A DNA stretch of 64,000 nucleotides from Diphasiastrum complanatum. Its lineage: Eukaryota; Streptophyta; Lycopodiopsida; Lycopodiales; Lycopodiaceae. Both the position numbers and the translations under genes were made by a program. How positions within the stretch are numbered: the stretch's first letter is position 1; each line of letters begins with the position of its first letter. Below the pieces are notes generated by a model that saw only the letters and a program-made list of their open reading frames with translations, did no database searches and had not been told where the DNA came from. Positions 44,681 through 57,099 of the stretch are shown here, piece by piece. The stretch covers positions 20,059,761 to 20,123,760 of the forward strand of contig CM055104.1 of the NCBI GenBank assembly GCA_029204225.1. Direction: 5' to 3'.

Positions 44681-47056
44681 ATGGATTCCCAAGGGAAAGT
44701 CAGTCCTATCATGGACAAGCTTGATGGAGCCAATTACCAGCTGTGAAAATTTAAGATGAAAACTGTACTAATGGCTAAAGAATTGTATGACGTTGTTATA
44801 GGTGTAGAAGAGAAACTCATAGCAGACGACGCAGCAATCTCCAGATGGAAGCTGAAGGATGGAAAGGCTTTCGTGCTGATCATCATCAACATTACAAATA
44901 CCCAGATCGGCTATGTATCCAAGGCCCAGACATTGAAAGAAGTCTGGGAAATCTTGAGCACACTATACGAAGTGCGAGATATAGCTTCCAAGTTACATCT
45001 CAGGAAGAAATTTTACTTCCTCAAGATGGCGAATGGTGATTCCCTACATAATCACATCAACCAATTCAAGAACCTGCTGAAGCGAATGGCCGTTGTCGGA
45101 TCTGTCATAGACGATCAAGACGCAATGATGCAACTGCTTACAAGCTTGCCAAGCTCATACAACAACTAGGTGATGATCATCACAACACATCCAGAACTGA
45201 CTCTTTCGAGAGTCATTACTATGTTGTTTCAGGAAGACACGCGGAGGAACGAAGCCTCAAGTTTCTCAGCTGATTCTCACGTTTTATACACCAACAAGAG
45301 CACGACTAAGCAGAAGAAGAAGAAAGGCCCGAAGCAATCAAAGCTAGACCAGAAACCAGCACAGCACAAAGAACAGTCAAATCCACAGACGAATAAGAAG
45401 TTGTTTTGTAGATAATGCAAGCAAAACAACCACGAAATTCAATACTGCCGGATACTATAAGCAAAGAACAAGAGCAAGGGGCAGTCGAATCAAGTGGCAA
45501 ATGCAGCTACAAAAGCTCCACAACCTATTCAAAAAGCAGATCATGATGTCTTCATGACCAGCCATCAATGAGCATCCGACGACAATTCTTGGTTCTTGGA
45601 TTCCGCAGCCACTCAGCACATAACCAGCCTCATTGGCTATTTCGAGTCCTATACACCTTACAGTACCAAGAAATATGTCCACCTTGGCGACAATAGCACA
45701 CAAGCTATTAAAGGTGACGAAACTGTGAGATTGAGTTTTGCAAATGATCAATCTAAGCTATTCTCTAAAGTCCTGTATGTACCAAATTTATCTACGAATC
45801 TGCTCTCTGTAAGCAAGATCACAGATCTCGGACATAGAGTAGAATTCGAATGTGATTAGTGCAAAGTAGTTGATAGGACAGACAAGATCCTAGCACTCGG
45901 AAAGTGGCATGGATACTTGTATAAATTAAGTCATTGCTTTTCTACCTCTAGTCAGGCGCTCATGCAAATAAAAGTTTACTTTGGCATTATAGACTTGGTC
46001 ACTTGAATCATGTTGTTGTACAACAAATGTCTAGACAATCTATTGTTCTTGGTCTCGACTATCCTCGTGATAAAGTTGAGTTACCTGTGTTTCAATACTG
46101 TCTAGTTGGTAAACAGACTAAGAAACCATTTAAATCAAGCCATCAGCATATTGCTAGAGGATTGTTAGACATTGTACATTCAGACATTTTTGGCCCAATG
46201 AAAAATCCTTCGCTGAAGGATGCAAAGTATTTTATAACTTTTATTGATGAATTTTTCAGAAGGACTACGGTGTACTTTATAAAGAAGAAATCGGAATCTT
46301 TCAACTGCTTCAGAATCTTCAAAAAGCATGTAGAAAAGGAGACTGGAAGGACGATCAAGGCCCTAAGGTCAGACAATGGTGGAGAATATATCTCTACCTA
46401 GTCTAAGGAGTACTGCCAAAGCCAAGGCATTGAGCAGCAATTCATCACTCCTTATAGTCCTCAGTCTAATGGCTTAGCCAAGAGGAAGAACCGTACCTTG
46501 GTTGAATCAGCCAAATGTATGCTAGCGCATGCATCGTTGCCCAAGAGGTTCTGGACTGAAGCTGTCTCCATTATAGCTTATGTCCAGAATAGATGTTCGA
46601 CCAAGGCCCTCTCAGGCAAGACACCCCACGAGGTGTGGACAGGCTCTAAGCCTTCTGTGAAGAACCTAAGAGTGTTCGGATGTATTGCCTATGTGTAGAA
46701 CCCAAAAGACACGGGAAGAGATTGGACTTCCAAGGTTTCAAGACCATCCTGATTGGATATACTTTATCTGATAATACATACAAGCTATATGATCCTAATA
46801 CCCAACAAATCTTGTATAGTCGGGATACAGTCTTTATCGAGAATCAGTTCGTCGGCATCAAAGGCAAGGATATTGCTCCAGGAGAACCTTCATCACCTGC
46901 CATTAACACGATTGTCTGAGCTTCTGGCTCAAGCGTGTCCATTGTTGACCCACTTTTTGACAGTGAATCAGACAAAGACGTTGTTGCTACCCAGCAACAA
47001 GTCCTAGGAGTGGTTCATCGATCGAATCCTCCCAGAAGATCTTGCATAGATGTTGT
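44681..47056 (+). pseudogene. Ty1-copia element 3: gag, protease and integrase, truncated before RT
   Basis: ATG at 44681 (MDSQGKVSPIMDKLDGANYQ). Gag runs to about 45415 with TLKEVWEILSTLYEVRDIAS and NHINQFKNLLKRM. The CCHC knuckle at 45408-45452 (CxxC, HEIQYC) has a stop inside it. Protease near 45593 reads WFLDSAATQHI, with Ala for the Gly of DSGA. Pre-integrase is at about 45960-46130 (Cys kept in QYCLVGKQTKK). The integrase core follows: DIVHSDIFGPM (46170), RSDNGGEYIST (46368) and a [20 protein letters not shown] block with its Glu. The tail [13 protein letters not shown]...ILIGYTLSDNTYKLYDPNTQ ends in HRSNPPRRSCIDVVL, where array 2 sequence begins at about 47057. Seven or so stops, several from TGG or CAG codons. 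No LTR or primer site found upstream. Confidence 0.87.
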
Positions 47057-47575
47057 ATTGAGTGAAAGTCATATCCTCAATCCTTGTGTTTCTCGAATCT
47101 TTACACATCTGTTCACCAACTGCCCAAAGAAATCATACATGGTGTAGTCCAAAAGTGTGAGAGTGTCTCAGGGTTGGAATGTTATATAAGGATCCCATCC
47201 TCCAAGGATACCACAACAATGAGGCGAATGTAAGATACAAAGGACATTCGATTATTAGGCTACATATATGTAAATGGCATGAGCAATGATAGCGGACACA
47301 TGTCAAATGTTCATAGGCTGTGAACACCATTGTTCATAGGCGTATTCACCTACCTAGTACGTACTCAAATTAACTTACCTACCTGGTACTAAATTTACCT
47401 GGTACGTACTTTTGCCCATAGGCTGGAAGAAGGCATGTAAGAAGGCCTTGAAGGCCAGGCCACGGGCCACAAAATGTCATGACTCATTATTCTTCTTAAA
47501 ACGGATTTGAAAATGAAAACTAGCAATCTGCAAATTGCAAGGCAGGACGTTTCCTGCCCACCACCAATTATGCCC

Positions 47576-47701
47576 GGTAGCACGCGTGAGCGGGCCCGCT
47601 ACCGGTGTACTGCGTGCCCACTACCTACGTCGCCGCAGAGTGGCTCAGTAGGTAGGGACCACTCACTACACCTGGTAGCGAGCCTGCTCACGCTCGCTAC
47701 C
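47576..47701. repeat. GC-rich foldback in array 2 unit 1
   Basis: Arms GGTAGCACGCGTGAGC...GGGCCCGCTACCGGTGTA and TACACCTGGTAGCGAGCCTG...GCTACC pair; inside them CACTACCTAC pairs with GTAGGTAGGG. In this unit the outer arm has changes relative to the others. Confidence 0.75.
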
Positions 47702-48926
47702 TAGAACATACACTCGCGTAAATTCAAATACCAAATGTTGGTCCATCAAACCAATTCATTATAAAAAGGAATGTTTCCCGACTAAAGTCTCTTTCGTATC
47801 AAGGAAAGTTGAATGCAGTGAGAGGATTGAAATTTGCAACTTTTAAACACCAAGGCTAGTGGTTACTAGAATTTCACTTTCTAGGAACTATTAGTCTCAA
47901 TTGGCACTCTAGTAATGTTTGACGAAACGAACCACAGTTGGATCCGTAGAGAATCCATTGCATTCCACTTTGCATGAGTTTTGGGCATGAAGGAACAGGG
48001 ATGAAGTTAAAGAACTCACCATCAAATAGACCCTGCAAAATCCCATAAAGTTTTTTTGTGAGTTTGCATGATAGCAATTGGTTTAACATAAAGACAAAAA
48101 TTGGGCAGAGCCACAACCGATGGATCATGCACCTGCCCAATTCAATTTAGGGGATCAATTATTGGCACTCATCCTTGTGAGATGCTCATTCTAGAGGCCA
48201 ATCAACAGGCATCCTGTTCTTTTCGTGGTGAGAGGAGAATTGTGTTTGCCCCTCCTCCGTGCCACGCCAAAGGACTAGCCCTATGTTATTGTCTTAGCCA
48301 TTTACTTATGCATAGGCGCTGTAGTGAGTGAAAGTCATATCCTCAATCCTTGTGTTTCTCGAATCTTTACACATCCTCCGCAACATGTTTCAAGTAAAAG
48401 GAGCCATTGCCCGTCGGGGACAAGTGCAACCCCAATTTGTAAGGTCAAGACAAGTAGATTTGTTCACCAACCGCCCAAAGAAATCATACATGGTGTAGTC
48501 CAAAAGTGTGAGAGTGTCTTAGGGTTGTAATGTTATATAAGGATCCCATCCTCCAAGGATACCACAACAATGAGGCGAATGTAAGATACAAAGGACATTC
48601 GATTATTAGGCTACATATATATAAATGGCATGAGCAATGATAGCGAACACATGTCAAATGTTCATAGGCTGTGAACACCATTGTTCATAGGCGTATTCTC
48701 CTACCTACTACGTTCTCAAATTAACTTACCTACTTGGTACTAAATTTACCTGCTATGTACTTTTGCTCATAGGTTGGAAGAAGGCATGTAAGAAGGCCTT
48801 GAAGGCCAGGCCACGGGCCACAAAATGTCATGACTCATTATTCTTCTTAAACCAGATTTGAAAATGAAAACTAGCAATTTGCAAATTGCAAGGCAGGGCG
48901 TTTCCTGCCCACTGCCAATTATGCCC

Positions 48927-49052
48927 GGTAGCAGGCGTGAGCGGGCCCGCTACCGGTGTACTGCGTGCTCACTACCTACCTCGCCGCAGAGTGGCTCGGT
49001 AGGTAGGGACCACTCACTACACCTAGTAGCGAGCCTGCTCACGCCTGCTACC
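48927..49052. repeat. GC-rich foldback in array 2 unit 2
   Basis: GGTAGCAGGCGTGAGC at the left is the exact reverse complement of GCTCACGCCTGCTACC at the right end. Inner arms CTACCTACC and GGTAGGTAG also pair, giving a nearly continuous hairpin of about 126 nt. Confidence 0.85.
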
Positions 49053-50270
49053 TAGCACATACACTTGCGTAAATTCAAATACGAAATGTTGGTCCGACAA
49101 ACCAATTCATTATAAAAAAGAATGTTTCCCGACTAAAGTCCCTTTCGTATCAAGGAAACTTGAATGCAGTGAGAGGGTTGAAATTGGGAACTTTTAAACA
49201 CCAGGGCTAGTGGTTACTAGAATTTCACTTTCTAGGAACCATTAGTCTCAATTGGCACTCTAGTAATGTTTGACGAAACGAACCACAGTTGGATCCGTAG
49301 AGAATCCATTGCGCTCCACTTTGCATGAGTTTTGGGCATGAAAGAACTGGGATGAATTTAAAGAACCCACCATCAAATATACCCTGCAAAACCACATGAA
49401 GTTCTTTTGTGAGTTTGCATAATAGCAATGGGTTTAACATACAAACAAAAATTGGGCAGAGCCACAGCCGATGGATCATGCACCTACCCAATTCACCATA
49501 GGGGATCAATTATTGGCACTCATCCTTGTGAGATGCTCATTCTAGAGGCCAATCAACAAGCATCCTGTTCTATTCGTGGTGAGAGGAGAATTGTGTTAGC
49601 CCCTCCTCCGTGCCACGCCAAAGCACTAGCCCTGCGTTATTGTCTTAGCCATTTACTTATGCATAGGCGTTGTAGTGAGTGAAAGTCATATCCTCAATCC
49701 TTGTGTTTCTCGAATCTTTACACATCCTCCGCAACATGTTTCAATTAAAAGGAGCCATTGCCCGCCGGGGACAAGTGTAACCCCAGTTTGTAAGGTCAAA
49801 AGAAGTAGATTTGTTCACCAACCGCCCAAAGAAATCATACATGGTGTAGTCCAAAAGTGTGAGAGTGTCTTAGGGTTGGAATGTTATATAAGGATCCCAT
49901 CCTCCAAGGATACCACAACAATGAGGCGAACGTAAGATACAAAGGACATTCGATTATTAGGCTACATATATGTAAATGGCATGAGCAATGATAGCGGACA
50001 CATGTCAAATGTTCATAGGCTGTCAACACCATTGTTCATAGGCGTATTCACCTACCTAGTACGTTCTCAAATTAACTTACCTACTTGGTACTAAATTTAC
50101 CTGGTACGTACTTTTGCCCATAGGCTGGAAGAGGGCATGTAAGAAGGCCTTGAAGGCCAGGCCACGAGCCACAAAATATCATGACTCATTCTTCTTCTTA
50201 AAACAGATTTGAAAATGAAAACTAGCAAATTGCAAGGCAGGGCGTTTCCTGCCCACTGCCAATTATGCCC

Positions 50271-50395
50271 AGTAGCAGGCATGAGCGGGCCCGCTACCTG
50301 TAACTGCGTGCTCACTACCTACCTCACCGCAGAGTGGCTCGGTAGGTAGGGACCACTCACTACACCTGGTAGCGAGCCTGCTCACGCCTGCTACC
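50271..50395. repeat. GC-rich foldback in array 2 unit 3
   Basis: Same structure as 48927-49052; left arm begins AGTAGCAGGCATGAGC. Confidence 0.8.
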
Positions 50396-51621
50396 TAGCA
50401 CATACAATTGCGTGAATTCAAATACGAATTGTTGGTGCATAAAACCAATTCATTATAAAAAAGAATATTACCCGACTAACATCTCTTTTGTATCAAGGAA
50501 AGTTGAAGCAATGATAGGGTTTGAAATTTGGAACTTTTAAACACCACAGCTAGTGGTTACTAGAATTTCACTTTCTAGGAACTATTAGTCTCAATTGGCA
50601 CTCTAGTAATGTTTGACGAAACGAACCACAGTTGGATCCGTAGAGAATCCATTGCGTTCCACTTTGCATGAGTTTTGGGCATGAAGGAACTGGGATGAAT
50701 TTAAAGAACTCACCATCAAATATACCCTGCAAAACCACATAAAGTTCTTTTGTGAGTTTGCATGATAGCAATTGGTTTAACATAAAGAGAAAAATCAGGC
50801 AGAGCCACAGCCGATGGATCATGCACCTACCCAATTCACTTTAGGGGATCAATTATTGGCACCCATCCTTGTGAGATGCTCATTCTAGAGGCCAATCAAC
50901 AAGCATCCTATTCTTGGTGACAGGAGAATTGTGTTTGCCCCTCCTCCGTGCCACGCCAAAGCACTAGCTCTGCGTTATTGTCTTAGCCATTTACTTATGC
51001 ATAGGCTTGTAGTGAGTGAAAGTCATATCCTCAATCCTTGTGTTTCTCGAATCTTTACACATCCTCCGCAACATGTTTCAAGTAAAAGGAGCCATTGCCC
51101 GTCAGGGACAAGTGCAACCCCAGTTTGTAAGGTCAAGAGAAGTATATTTGTTCACCAACCACCCAAAGAAATCATACATGGTGTAGTCCAAAAGTGTGAG
51201 AGTGTCTTAGGGTTGGAATGTTATACAAGGATCCCATCCTCCAAGGATACCACAAGAATGAGGCGAATGTAAGATACAAAGGACATTCGATTATTAGGCT
51301 ACATATATGTAAATGGCATGAGCAATGATAGCGAACACATGTCAAATGTTCATAGGCTGTGAACACCATTGTTCATAGGCGTATTCTGCTACCTAGTACG
51401 TTCTCAAATTAACTTACCTACCTGGTACTAAATTTACCTGGTACGTACTTTTGCTCATAGGCTGGAAGAAGGCATGTGAGAAGGCCTTGAAGGCCAGGCC
51501 ACGGGCCACAAAATGTCATGACTCATTATTCTTCTTAAACCAGATTTGAAAATGAAAACTAGCAATCTGCAAATTGCAAATTGCAAGGCAGGGCGTTTCC
51601 TGCCCACTGCCAATTATGCCC

Positions 51622-51747
51622 GGTAGTAGGCGTGAGCGGGCCCGCTACCGGTGTACTGCGTGCTCACTACCTACCTCGCCGCAGAGTGGCTCGGTAGGTA
51701 GGGACCACACACTACACCTGGTAGCGAGCCTTCTCACGCCCGCTACC
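51622..51747. repeat. GC-rich foldback in array 2 unit 4
   Basis: Same structure; left arm GGTAGTAGGCGTGAGC, right arm TCTCACGCCCGCTACC. Confidence 0.8.
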
Positions 51748-52964
51748 TAGCACATACACTCGCGTAAATTCAAATACGAAATGTTGGTCCATCAAACCAA
51801 TTCATTATAAAAAAGAATGTTTCCCGACTAAAGTCTCTTTCGTATCAAGGAAAGTTGAATGTAGTGAGAGGGTTGAAATTTGGAGTTTTTAAACACCAGG
51901 GCTAGTGGTTACTAGAATTTCACTTTCTAGGAACTATTAGTCTCAATTGGCACTCTAGTAATGTTTGACGAAATGAACCACAGTTGGATCCGTAGAGAAT
52001 CCATTGCGTTCCACTTTGCATGAGTTTTGGGCATGAAGGAACTGGGATGAATTTAAAGAACTCACCATCAAATATACCCTGCAAAACCACATAAAGTTCT
52101 TTTGTGAGTTTGCATGATAGCAATGGGTTTAACATAAAGAGAAAAATTGGGCAGAGCCACAGCCGATGGATCATGCACCTACCCAATTCACTTTAGGGGA
52201 TCAATTATTGGCACCCATCCTTGTGAGATGCTCATTCTAGAGGCCAATCGACAAGCATCTTATTCTTTTTGTGGTGAGAGGAGAATTCTGTTTGCCCCTC
52301 CTCCGTGCCACACCAAAGCACTAGCCCTGCGTTATTGTCTTAGCCATTTACTTATGCATAGGCGCTGTAGTGAGTGAAAGTCATATCCTCAATCCTTTTG
52401 TTTGTCGAATCTTTACACATCCTCCGCAACATGTTTCAAGTAAAAGGAGCCATTGCCCGTCGGGGACAAGTGTAACCCCAGTTTGTAAGGTCAAGAGAAG
52501 TAGATTTGTTCACCAACCGCCCAAAGTAATCATACATGGTGTAGTCCAAAAGTGTGAGAGTGTCTTAGGGTCGGAATGTCATATAAGGATCCCATCCTCC
52601 AAGGACACCACAACAATGAGGCGAATATAAGATACAAAGGACATTCGATTATTAGGCTACATATATGTAAATGGCATGAGGAAAGATAGCGGACACATGT
52701 CAAATGTTCATAGGTTGTGAACACCATTGTTCATAGGCGTATTCTCCTACCTAGTATGTTCTCAAATTAACTTACCTACAAATTTACCTGGTACGTACTT
52801 TTGCTCATAGGCTGGAAGAAGGCATGTAAGAAGGCCTTGAAGGCCAGGCCACGGGCCACAAAATGTCATGACTCATTATTCTTCTTAAACCAGATTTCAA
52901 AATGAAAACTAGCAATCTGCAAATTGCAAGGCAGGGCGTTTCCTGCCCACTGCCAATTATGCCG

Positions 52965-53090
52965 GGTGGCAGGTGTGAGCGGGCCCGCTACCGGTGTACT
53001 GCGTGCTCCCTACCTACCTTGCCGCAGAGTGGCTCGGTTGGTAGGGACCAGTCACTACACCTGGTAGCGAGCCTGCTTACGCCCGCTACC
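52965..53090. repeat. GC-rich foldback in array 2 unit 5
   Basis: Same structure; left arm GGTGGCAGGTGTGAGC, right arm CTTACGCCCGCTACC. Confidence 0.8.
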
Positions 53091-53840
53091 TAGTACATAC
53101 ACTCGCGTAAATTCAAATACGAAATGTTGGTCCATCAAACCAATTCATTATAAAAAGGAATGTTTCCCGACTAAAGTCTCTTTCGTATCAAGGAAAGTTG
53201 AATGCAGTGAGAGGGTTGAGATTTGGAACTTTTAATCACCAGGGCTAGTGGTTACTAGAATTTCACTTTCTAGGAACTATTAGTCTCAATTGGCACTCTA
53301 GTAATGTTTGACGAAACGAACCACAGTTGGATCCGTAGAGAATCCATTGCGTTCCACTTTGCATGAGTTTTGGGAATGAAGGAACTGGGATGAAGTTAAA
53401 GAACTCACCATCAAATATACCCTGCAAAATCCCATAAAGTTCTTTTGTGAGTTTGCATGATAGCAATTGGTTTAACATAAAGAGAAGAATTGGACAGAGC
53501 CACAGCCGATGGATCATGCACCTGCCCAATTCACCTTAGGGGATCAATTATTGGCACTCATCCTTGTGAGATGCTCATTCTAGAGGCCAATCAACAAGCA
53601 TCATGTTCTTTTCGTGGTGAGAGGAGAATTGTGTTTGCCCCTCCTCCGTGCCACGCCAAAGCACTAGCCCTGCATTATTGTCTTAGCCATTTACTTATGC
53701 ATAGGCGTTGTAGTGAGTGAAAGTCATATCCCCAATCCTTGATGTTCGTATAGTTCTCGAATCTTTACACATCGCCGTCGGGGACAAGTGCAACCCCAGT
53801 TTGTATGATCAAAAGAAGCAAGACTTGTTCAATATAAGCA

Positions 53841-53860
53841 CCCCCCCCCCCCCCCCCCCC
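53841..53860. repeat. Poly-C tract in the last array 2 unit
   Basis: Run of 20 C. It is absent from the other units at the equivalent place, which read TTGTTCACCAACCGCCCAAAG. Confidence 0.95.
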
Positions 53861-54045
53861 AAGGAGAAATCATACATGGTGCAGTCCAAAAATGTGAGAG
53901 TGTCTTAGGGTTGGAATGTTATAAGATAAGGATCCCATCCTCCAAGGATACCACAACAATGAGGCGATACAAAGGACATTTGATTATTAGGCTACAGATA
54001 GATTACACTCGCATAAACTCAAATACGAAATGCTGGTCCAGGAGA

Positions 54046-54722
54046 ATCATTTGAAAATCATCTGATCTGAAAAGATGTTGGGCAGCACATCAAGTTATAT
54101 TCTTTGGTGGTTACTAGCAGCAAAAATCTCGTTCATCTAGCTGCTCCGAACAAGAGGCTGTGCAAGAAAGAGCATGGTTTTGGTTTATTCACGGAAAGCA
54201 GCAGACACCCTTCAAGAGAGAGAACCCAACAAAACTCACGGATTAACCATTCGCCTTGAACATTAATTATGATAACGACGAACGAGATAAAGAGAAAATC
54301 ATGGGGAGGTTGAACCTTCGCTGCTGCAAACCATTTGGCTAATCTGCATCTCTGTACAGGCTTGTGCTTGCTTAGATCAAAACCTGCCACTTTGTTAGGA
54401 TGTCCATGAGCAGATAACATAGCATGTTACTACTACTACTCGAGCTGTGCTTATTAGCTATCCTGTTGGGCTGCGACTGACTGACTGATTGATTAACCAC
54501 CGAAGTAAGGAGAAAGAGAATCAGTCATCTTGTTTGTTAACAGATATTGATGATCGATGGGTGGAAGGATATGATGTGGATCAATTGAGGATCTCAATTG
54601 GGTAGGGGGTAGAGGGAGGGGGAGGGGGAGGGGGCCGCGCGAACGCGAGCCCCCGCTACCACAAATTATGACGTGCACTCTCCCCGTAGGGAGATGCTAG
54701 GGCGCGCCCGGGCCGGAGTGCA
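54046..54722. other. Sequence right of array 2; GC-rich near its end
   Basis: No recognised gene. A minus-strand open stretch (54133-54420) has no known domain. From 54600 the DNA becomes GC-rich with GGAGGG repeats and a GGGCGCGCCC palindrome near 54702-54711, unlike the surrounding AT-rich DNA, and may be a promoter or 5' UTR. Confidence 0.4.
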
Positions 54723-54779
54723 ATGGCGCAGGCAGCCCTAGGCCATCGGCCTTCTGGATCACCGATTGACCCCGCCCAG
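54723..54779 (+). CDS. Possible first exon of a host gene
   Basis: ATG in context GTGCAATGGCG opens MAQAALGHRPSGSPIDPAQ (19 codons), ending CAG|GTAAGTATG, a near-perfect plant donor in phase 0. The GC-rich island around it suits a promoter-proximal exon. No downstream exon is recognised in the following kilobases, so the gene may be broken or have a long intron. Confidence 0.35.
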
Positions 54780-54789
54780 GTAAGTATGA

Positions 54790-55805
54790 AACAACATGCC
54801 ATGCTCGTCTTATTTGTATCTCCTCCTGCCTTGCCTTTGCTTGCCTTTGCTTATGGGACATGTTTTTTCCTTCTTACATACACATATTATTCATGCGAGG
54901 TTGATATGGCACCTGACTTTTGTTGTGCACATAATAATATCAGCAGCAATTAAAAAGCGTGGAGCAGGGTACAATTTTACTTTGTAGATTTATTTAATCT
55001 AACTCCACGACAATCTTTTCACAAATAGTTTTCTTCTATATTGGAAATTGAAATCTCCAAATCGTCAACTAAAGTTTATGCCTTTGGCTCTTCCACATGG
55101 CCTAAGATAATGCAATGGATAGCTATTAGATCGAATGTGCTCATGAGAATGCCTCGTATGCCTAGCAAGCACACCAAAACCCCTTTGGATTCTTAGCTTT
55201 CTTACATTACGCTTCATATTAGGTGTCTCCCATTTTATAGTATATTTCTAAATTGGCATTTTGCGAGTTGATTGGTTGTAAGTTTTGTGAGCTGAATTTC
55301 ATGACCTTAGAGCTTGTAACAAGCTCCGAGTTTGTGCATTATCCAATAGTGCCGATAGTCAAAACTTACAAAACTCTAAAATTTAATTCCCAAGCTTCAG
55401 GGCTCCCAAAAACATGTGCTAATTAATAGTCGCCCTTGAACCTTGGGCCAGTTTGGCCCATGCTTAAAATTCAAAAGTTGCGATGCATATCAAGGCCTCC
55501 TTTTATGTTCAAAACAAGTTTTTAGAAAGAAAATCGTAATCAAGGTTTCATTCAAAGCACACATCCATAAATTATCCTTCTATTTGGAAAGAAAAGTTTG
55601 AAAATTCTAAAATTCATATGCTGGTAAAAAAAAACATTTTACAAAATGCGTTGGTTGGGCCCCTACTTGGTGCCCCCAACCTCCCCGTGACTCGAGCTCC
55701 CATTGTGATGTGGACCTCGTCTATAGCTCAAGGCTCACTCACTACAAACTTTAGGCCCCTCCATTGACATTGTCTCTCCTAGTTGTTTTCTAGTCTTAGA
55801 ACCAC
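54790..55805. other. Sequence without recognisable genes
   Basis: AT-rich after 54800; would be intron if the exon at 54723 is real. No domain or repeat identified. Confidence 0.4.
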
Positions 55806-55905
55806 TTTTTGGATGGGATCTATGGCAATTGGATGTCAATAATGCATTCTTGAATGGTGATCTTGAGGAGGAGGTGTTTCTTGAGCAATTTTGTGCCCCA
55901 TGAAA
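55806..55905 (+). pseudogene. Ty1-copia reverse transcriptase fragment
   Basis: WQLDVNNAFLNGDLEEEVFL followed by EQFCAP is the strongly conserved copia RT block (MDVxNAFLNGxLEEEVYMEQP). About 30 codons only, isolated, with minus-strand retroelement pieces to the right. Confidence 0.8.
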
Positions 55906-55989
55906 ATAGCTCGAGGTAAACTGGGGACCAAGGACACATGGCACTTCATGTCGTCTCCTTTTCACTTGATGTCACCTCCTTTGCCATTA

Positions 55990-56160
55990 AAGCCCGCTGA
56001 TTTGACATCAACAATATCATTACTATCATCCTCATCTTTATCATTAGTAAAGTTGCTTTGCTTGCTACTTCCCAATTGATCTCTTTTTCTATCAAGGCAT
56101 TTACTAGAAAAGTGACCTTGTATACCACAATAAATGCATTTTAACTTTGATTTTAACTAA
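55990..56160 (-). pseudogene. Retroelement gag zinc-knuckle fragment
   Basis: The minus strand reads KCIYCGIQGHFSSKCLDRKR, a perfect C-x2-C-x4-H-x4-C knuckle, followed by an Asp/Lys-rich linker. It lies downstream of the protease-like fragment on the same strand, the reverse of the order in one polyprotein. Confidence 0.75.
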
Positions 56161-56210
56161 TTCTCTATAGTCTTGAATCAAAAAAAAAGAAGCTTAAGTA
56201 CTCTGACTTT

Positions 56211-56423
56211 TCAAGTTTTCAAGTTTGCTCTTGAAGCTAAATATACTTTATATCTATGATTGTCAACTTCCGTTCCTACGCCGAGTTTTTGCGCAAGACG
56301 AGACTTAATGAAATTATGAGCTAAACCACTATTAATTAAAATACTACTTCTTGATGATCTTTCATTGCGCCTAAAAATCATTAAGCAAGAAAGAAGCAGT
56401 ACTAAAAGAACATTCATGCTCAC
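56211..56423 (-). pseudogene. Ty3-gypsy protease-like fragment
   Basis: SSRSSILINSGLAHNFIKSR with LAQKLG matches the retropepsin start (VLIDSGSTHNFIxxxLAxxLG), but the catalytic Asp is Asn and the Thr/Ser position is Leu, so it would be inactive. Confidence 0.65.
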
Positions 56424-56687
56424 AATTTATTAGGTCAATTTCCAACTTTAGATTTTCCATACCTGGCATCTCAATCACTTGAGCTGCATGTTTTTTTTTC
56501 TTTGGGCTGAATTATATAACATGTCCAGACTTATAACAAATGCTCACATTCTTAGCCTTTTTTTTACTTTTGCTTATCTTCTGATGCCATTTGATCAAGC
56601 TCGTCAAAATATTTAATCTCAATTTTGTCACAAATTTGTTTACTTTTTTTCTTTGGTTTGGGTACTAATAGACTAGTCTAAAATTGC

Positions 56688-56850
56688 TTATGGCATGCCA
56701 CCTCTACAAGGTTCTAGGCTTTCATGATTCAAACAACATAATCGAAAGTCTAAAGCACATTTTAGTTGCATTCGTTTAGATAATCCGTTGGCAAACCTGA
56801 GATGAACTGCCAAAGAACTAGTTTCGAATCGTATGATGGAACTTTGTTTC
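56688..56850 (-). pseudogene. Possible gypsy gag fragment
   Basis: SSLAVHLRFANGLSKRMQLK resembles the gag block with a FxxGLxxxI(Q/K) pattern. Short, with frame damage. Low certainty. Confidence 0.35.
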
Positions 56851-57099
56851 ATAAATATAGAAATGACATAAATATATATTTCTTCTACCCTTTTTTTGCA
56901 ATTAATGAATTTTTTAGAGGAGTGTGAATCGCCTACAAACCACAATGACTTTTTTGAATATTTGCATGAATTCTTTCCACAACGGTTGGTTACGCCACTA
57001 GGACCAAGCCTTACCAGAGAACAACAGAACAAGACTCCACATCTTTTTCTCTTCAAAATTTCATGTAGACTAACATAACTAGTCCACTTGGTCAACCAA

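Larger units (their letters stand above)
47057..54045 (+). repeat. Tandem array 2: six units of about 1.35 kb
   Basis: Repeat starts, marked by GTGAGTGAAAGTCATATCCT, fall at about 47060, 48322, 49673, 51016, 52368 and 53715. Unit 1 lacks about 88 bp (the CCTCCGCAACATGTTTCAAG block); unit 6 lacks about 0.7 kb including the foldback. Each full unit has a TAGGCGTATTC/ACTTACCTAC region, a GC-rich foldback, a GAATTTCACTTTCTAGGAAC region and a CATCCTTGTGAGATGCTCAT region. Two open stretches recur in most units: about 76 codons plus strand (GSIIGTHPCEMLILEANQQA, ALALRYCLSHLLMHRR) and about 88 codons minus strand (FIPVPSCPKLMQSGTQWILY, GSFRQTLLECQLRLIVPRK). They match no family I know. Satellite-like. 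Confidence 0.92.

Noticed and set aside
47874-48140. Repeated 88-codon minus-strand frame in array 2 considered as a protein-coding gene
   Set aside because: It occurs in every complete unit with uneven conservation, shows no family motif, and overlaps another open frame; a by-product of the repeat is likelier.
47057-54045. Regularly spaced repeats, considered as a CRISPR array
   Set aside because: Units are about 1.35 kb with no short spacer pattern, and the sequence is plant nuclear DNA; it is a tandem satellite-like array.
54600-54780. GC-rich stretch considered as rDNA or a structural RNA
   Set aside because: It matches no rRNA or snRNA region I know and contains an ATG-to-donor exon structure.
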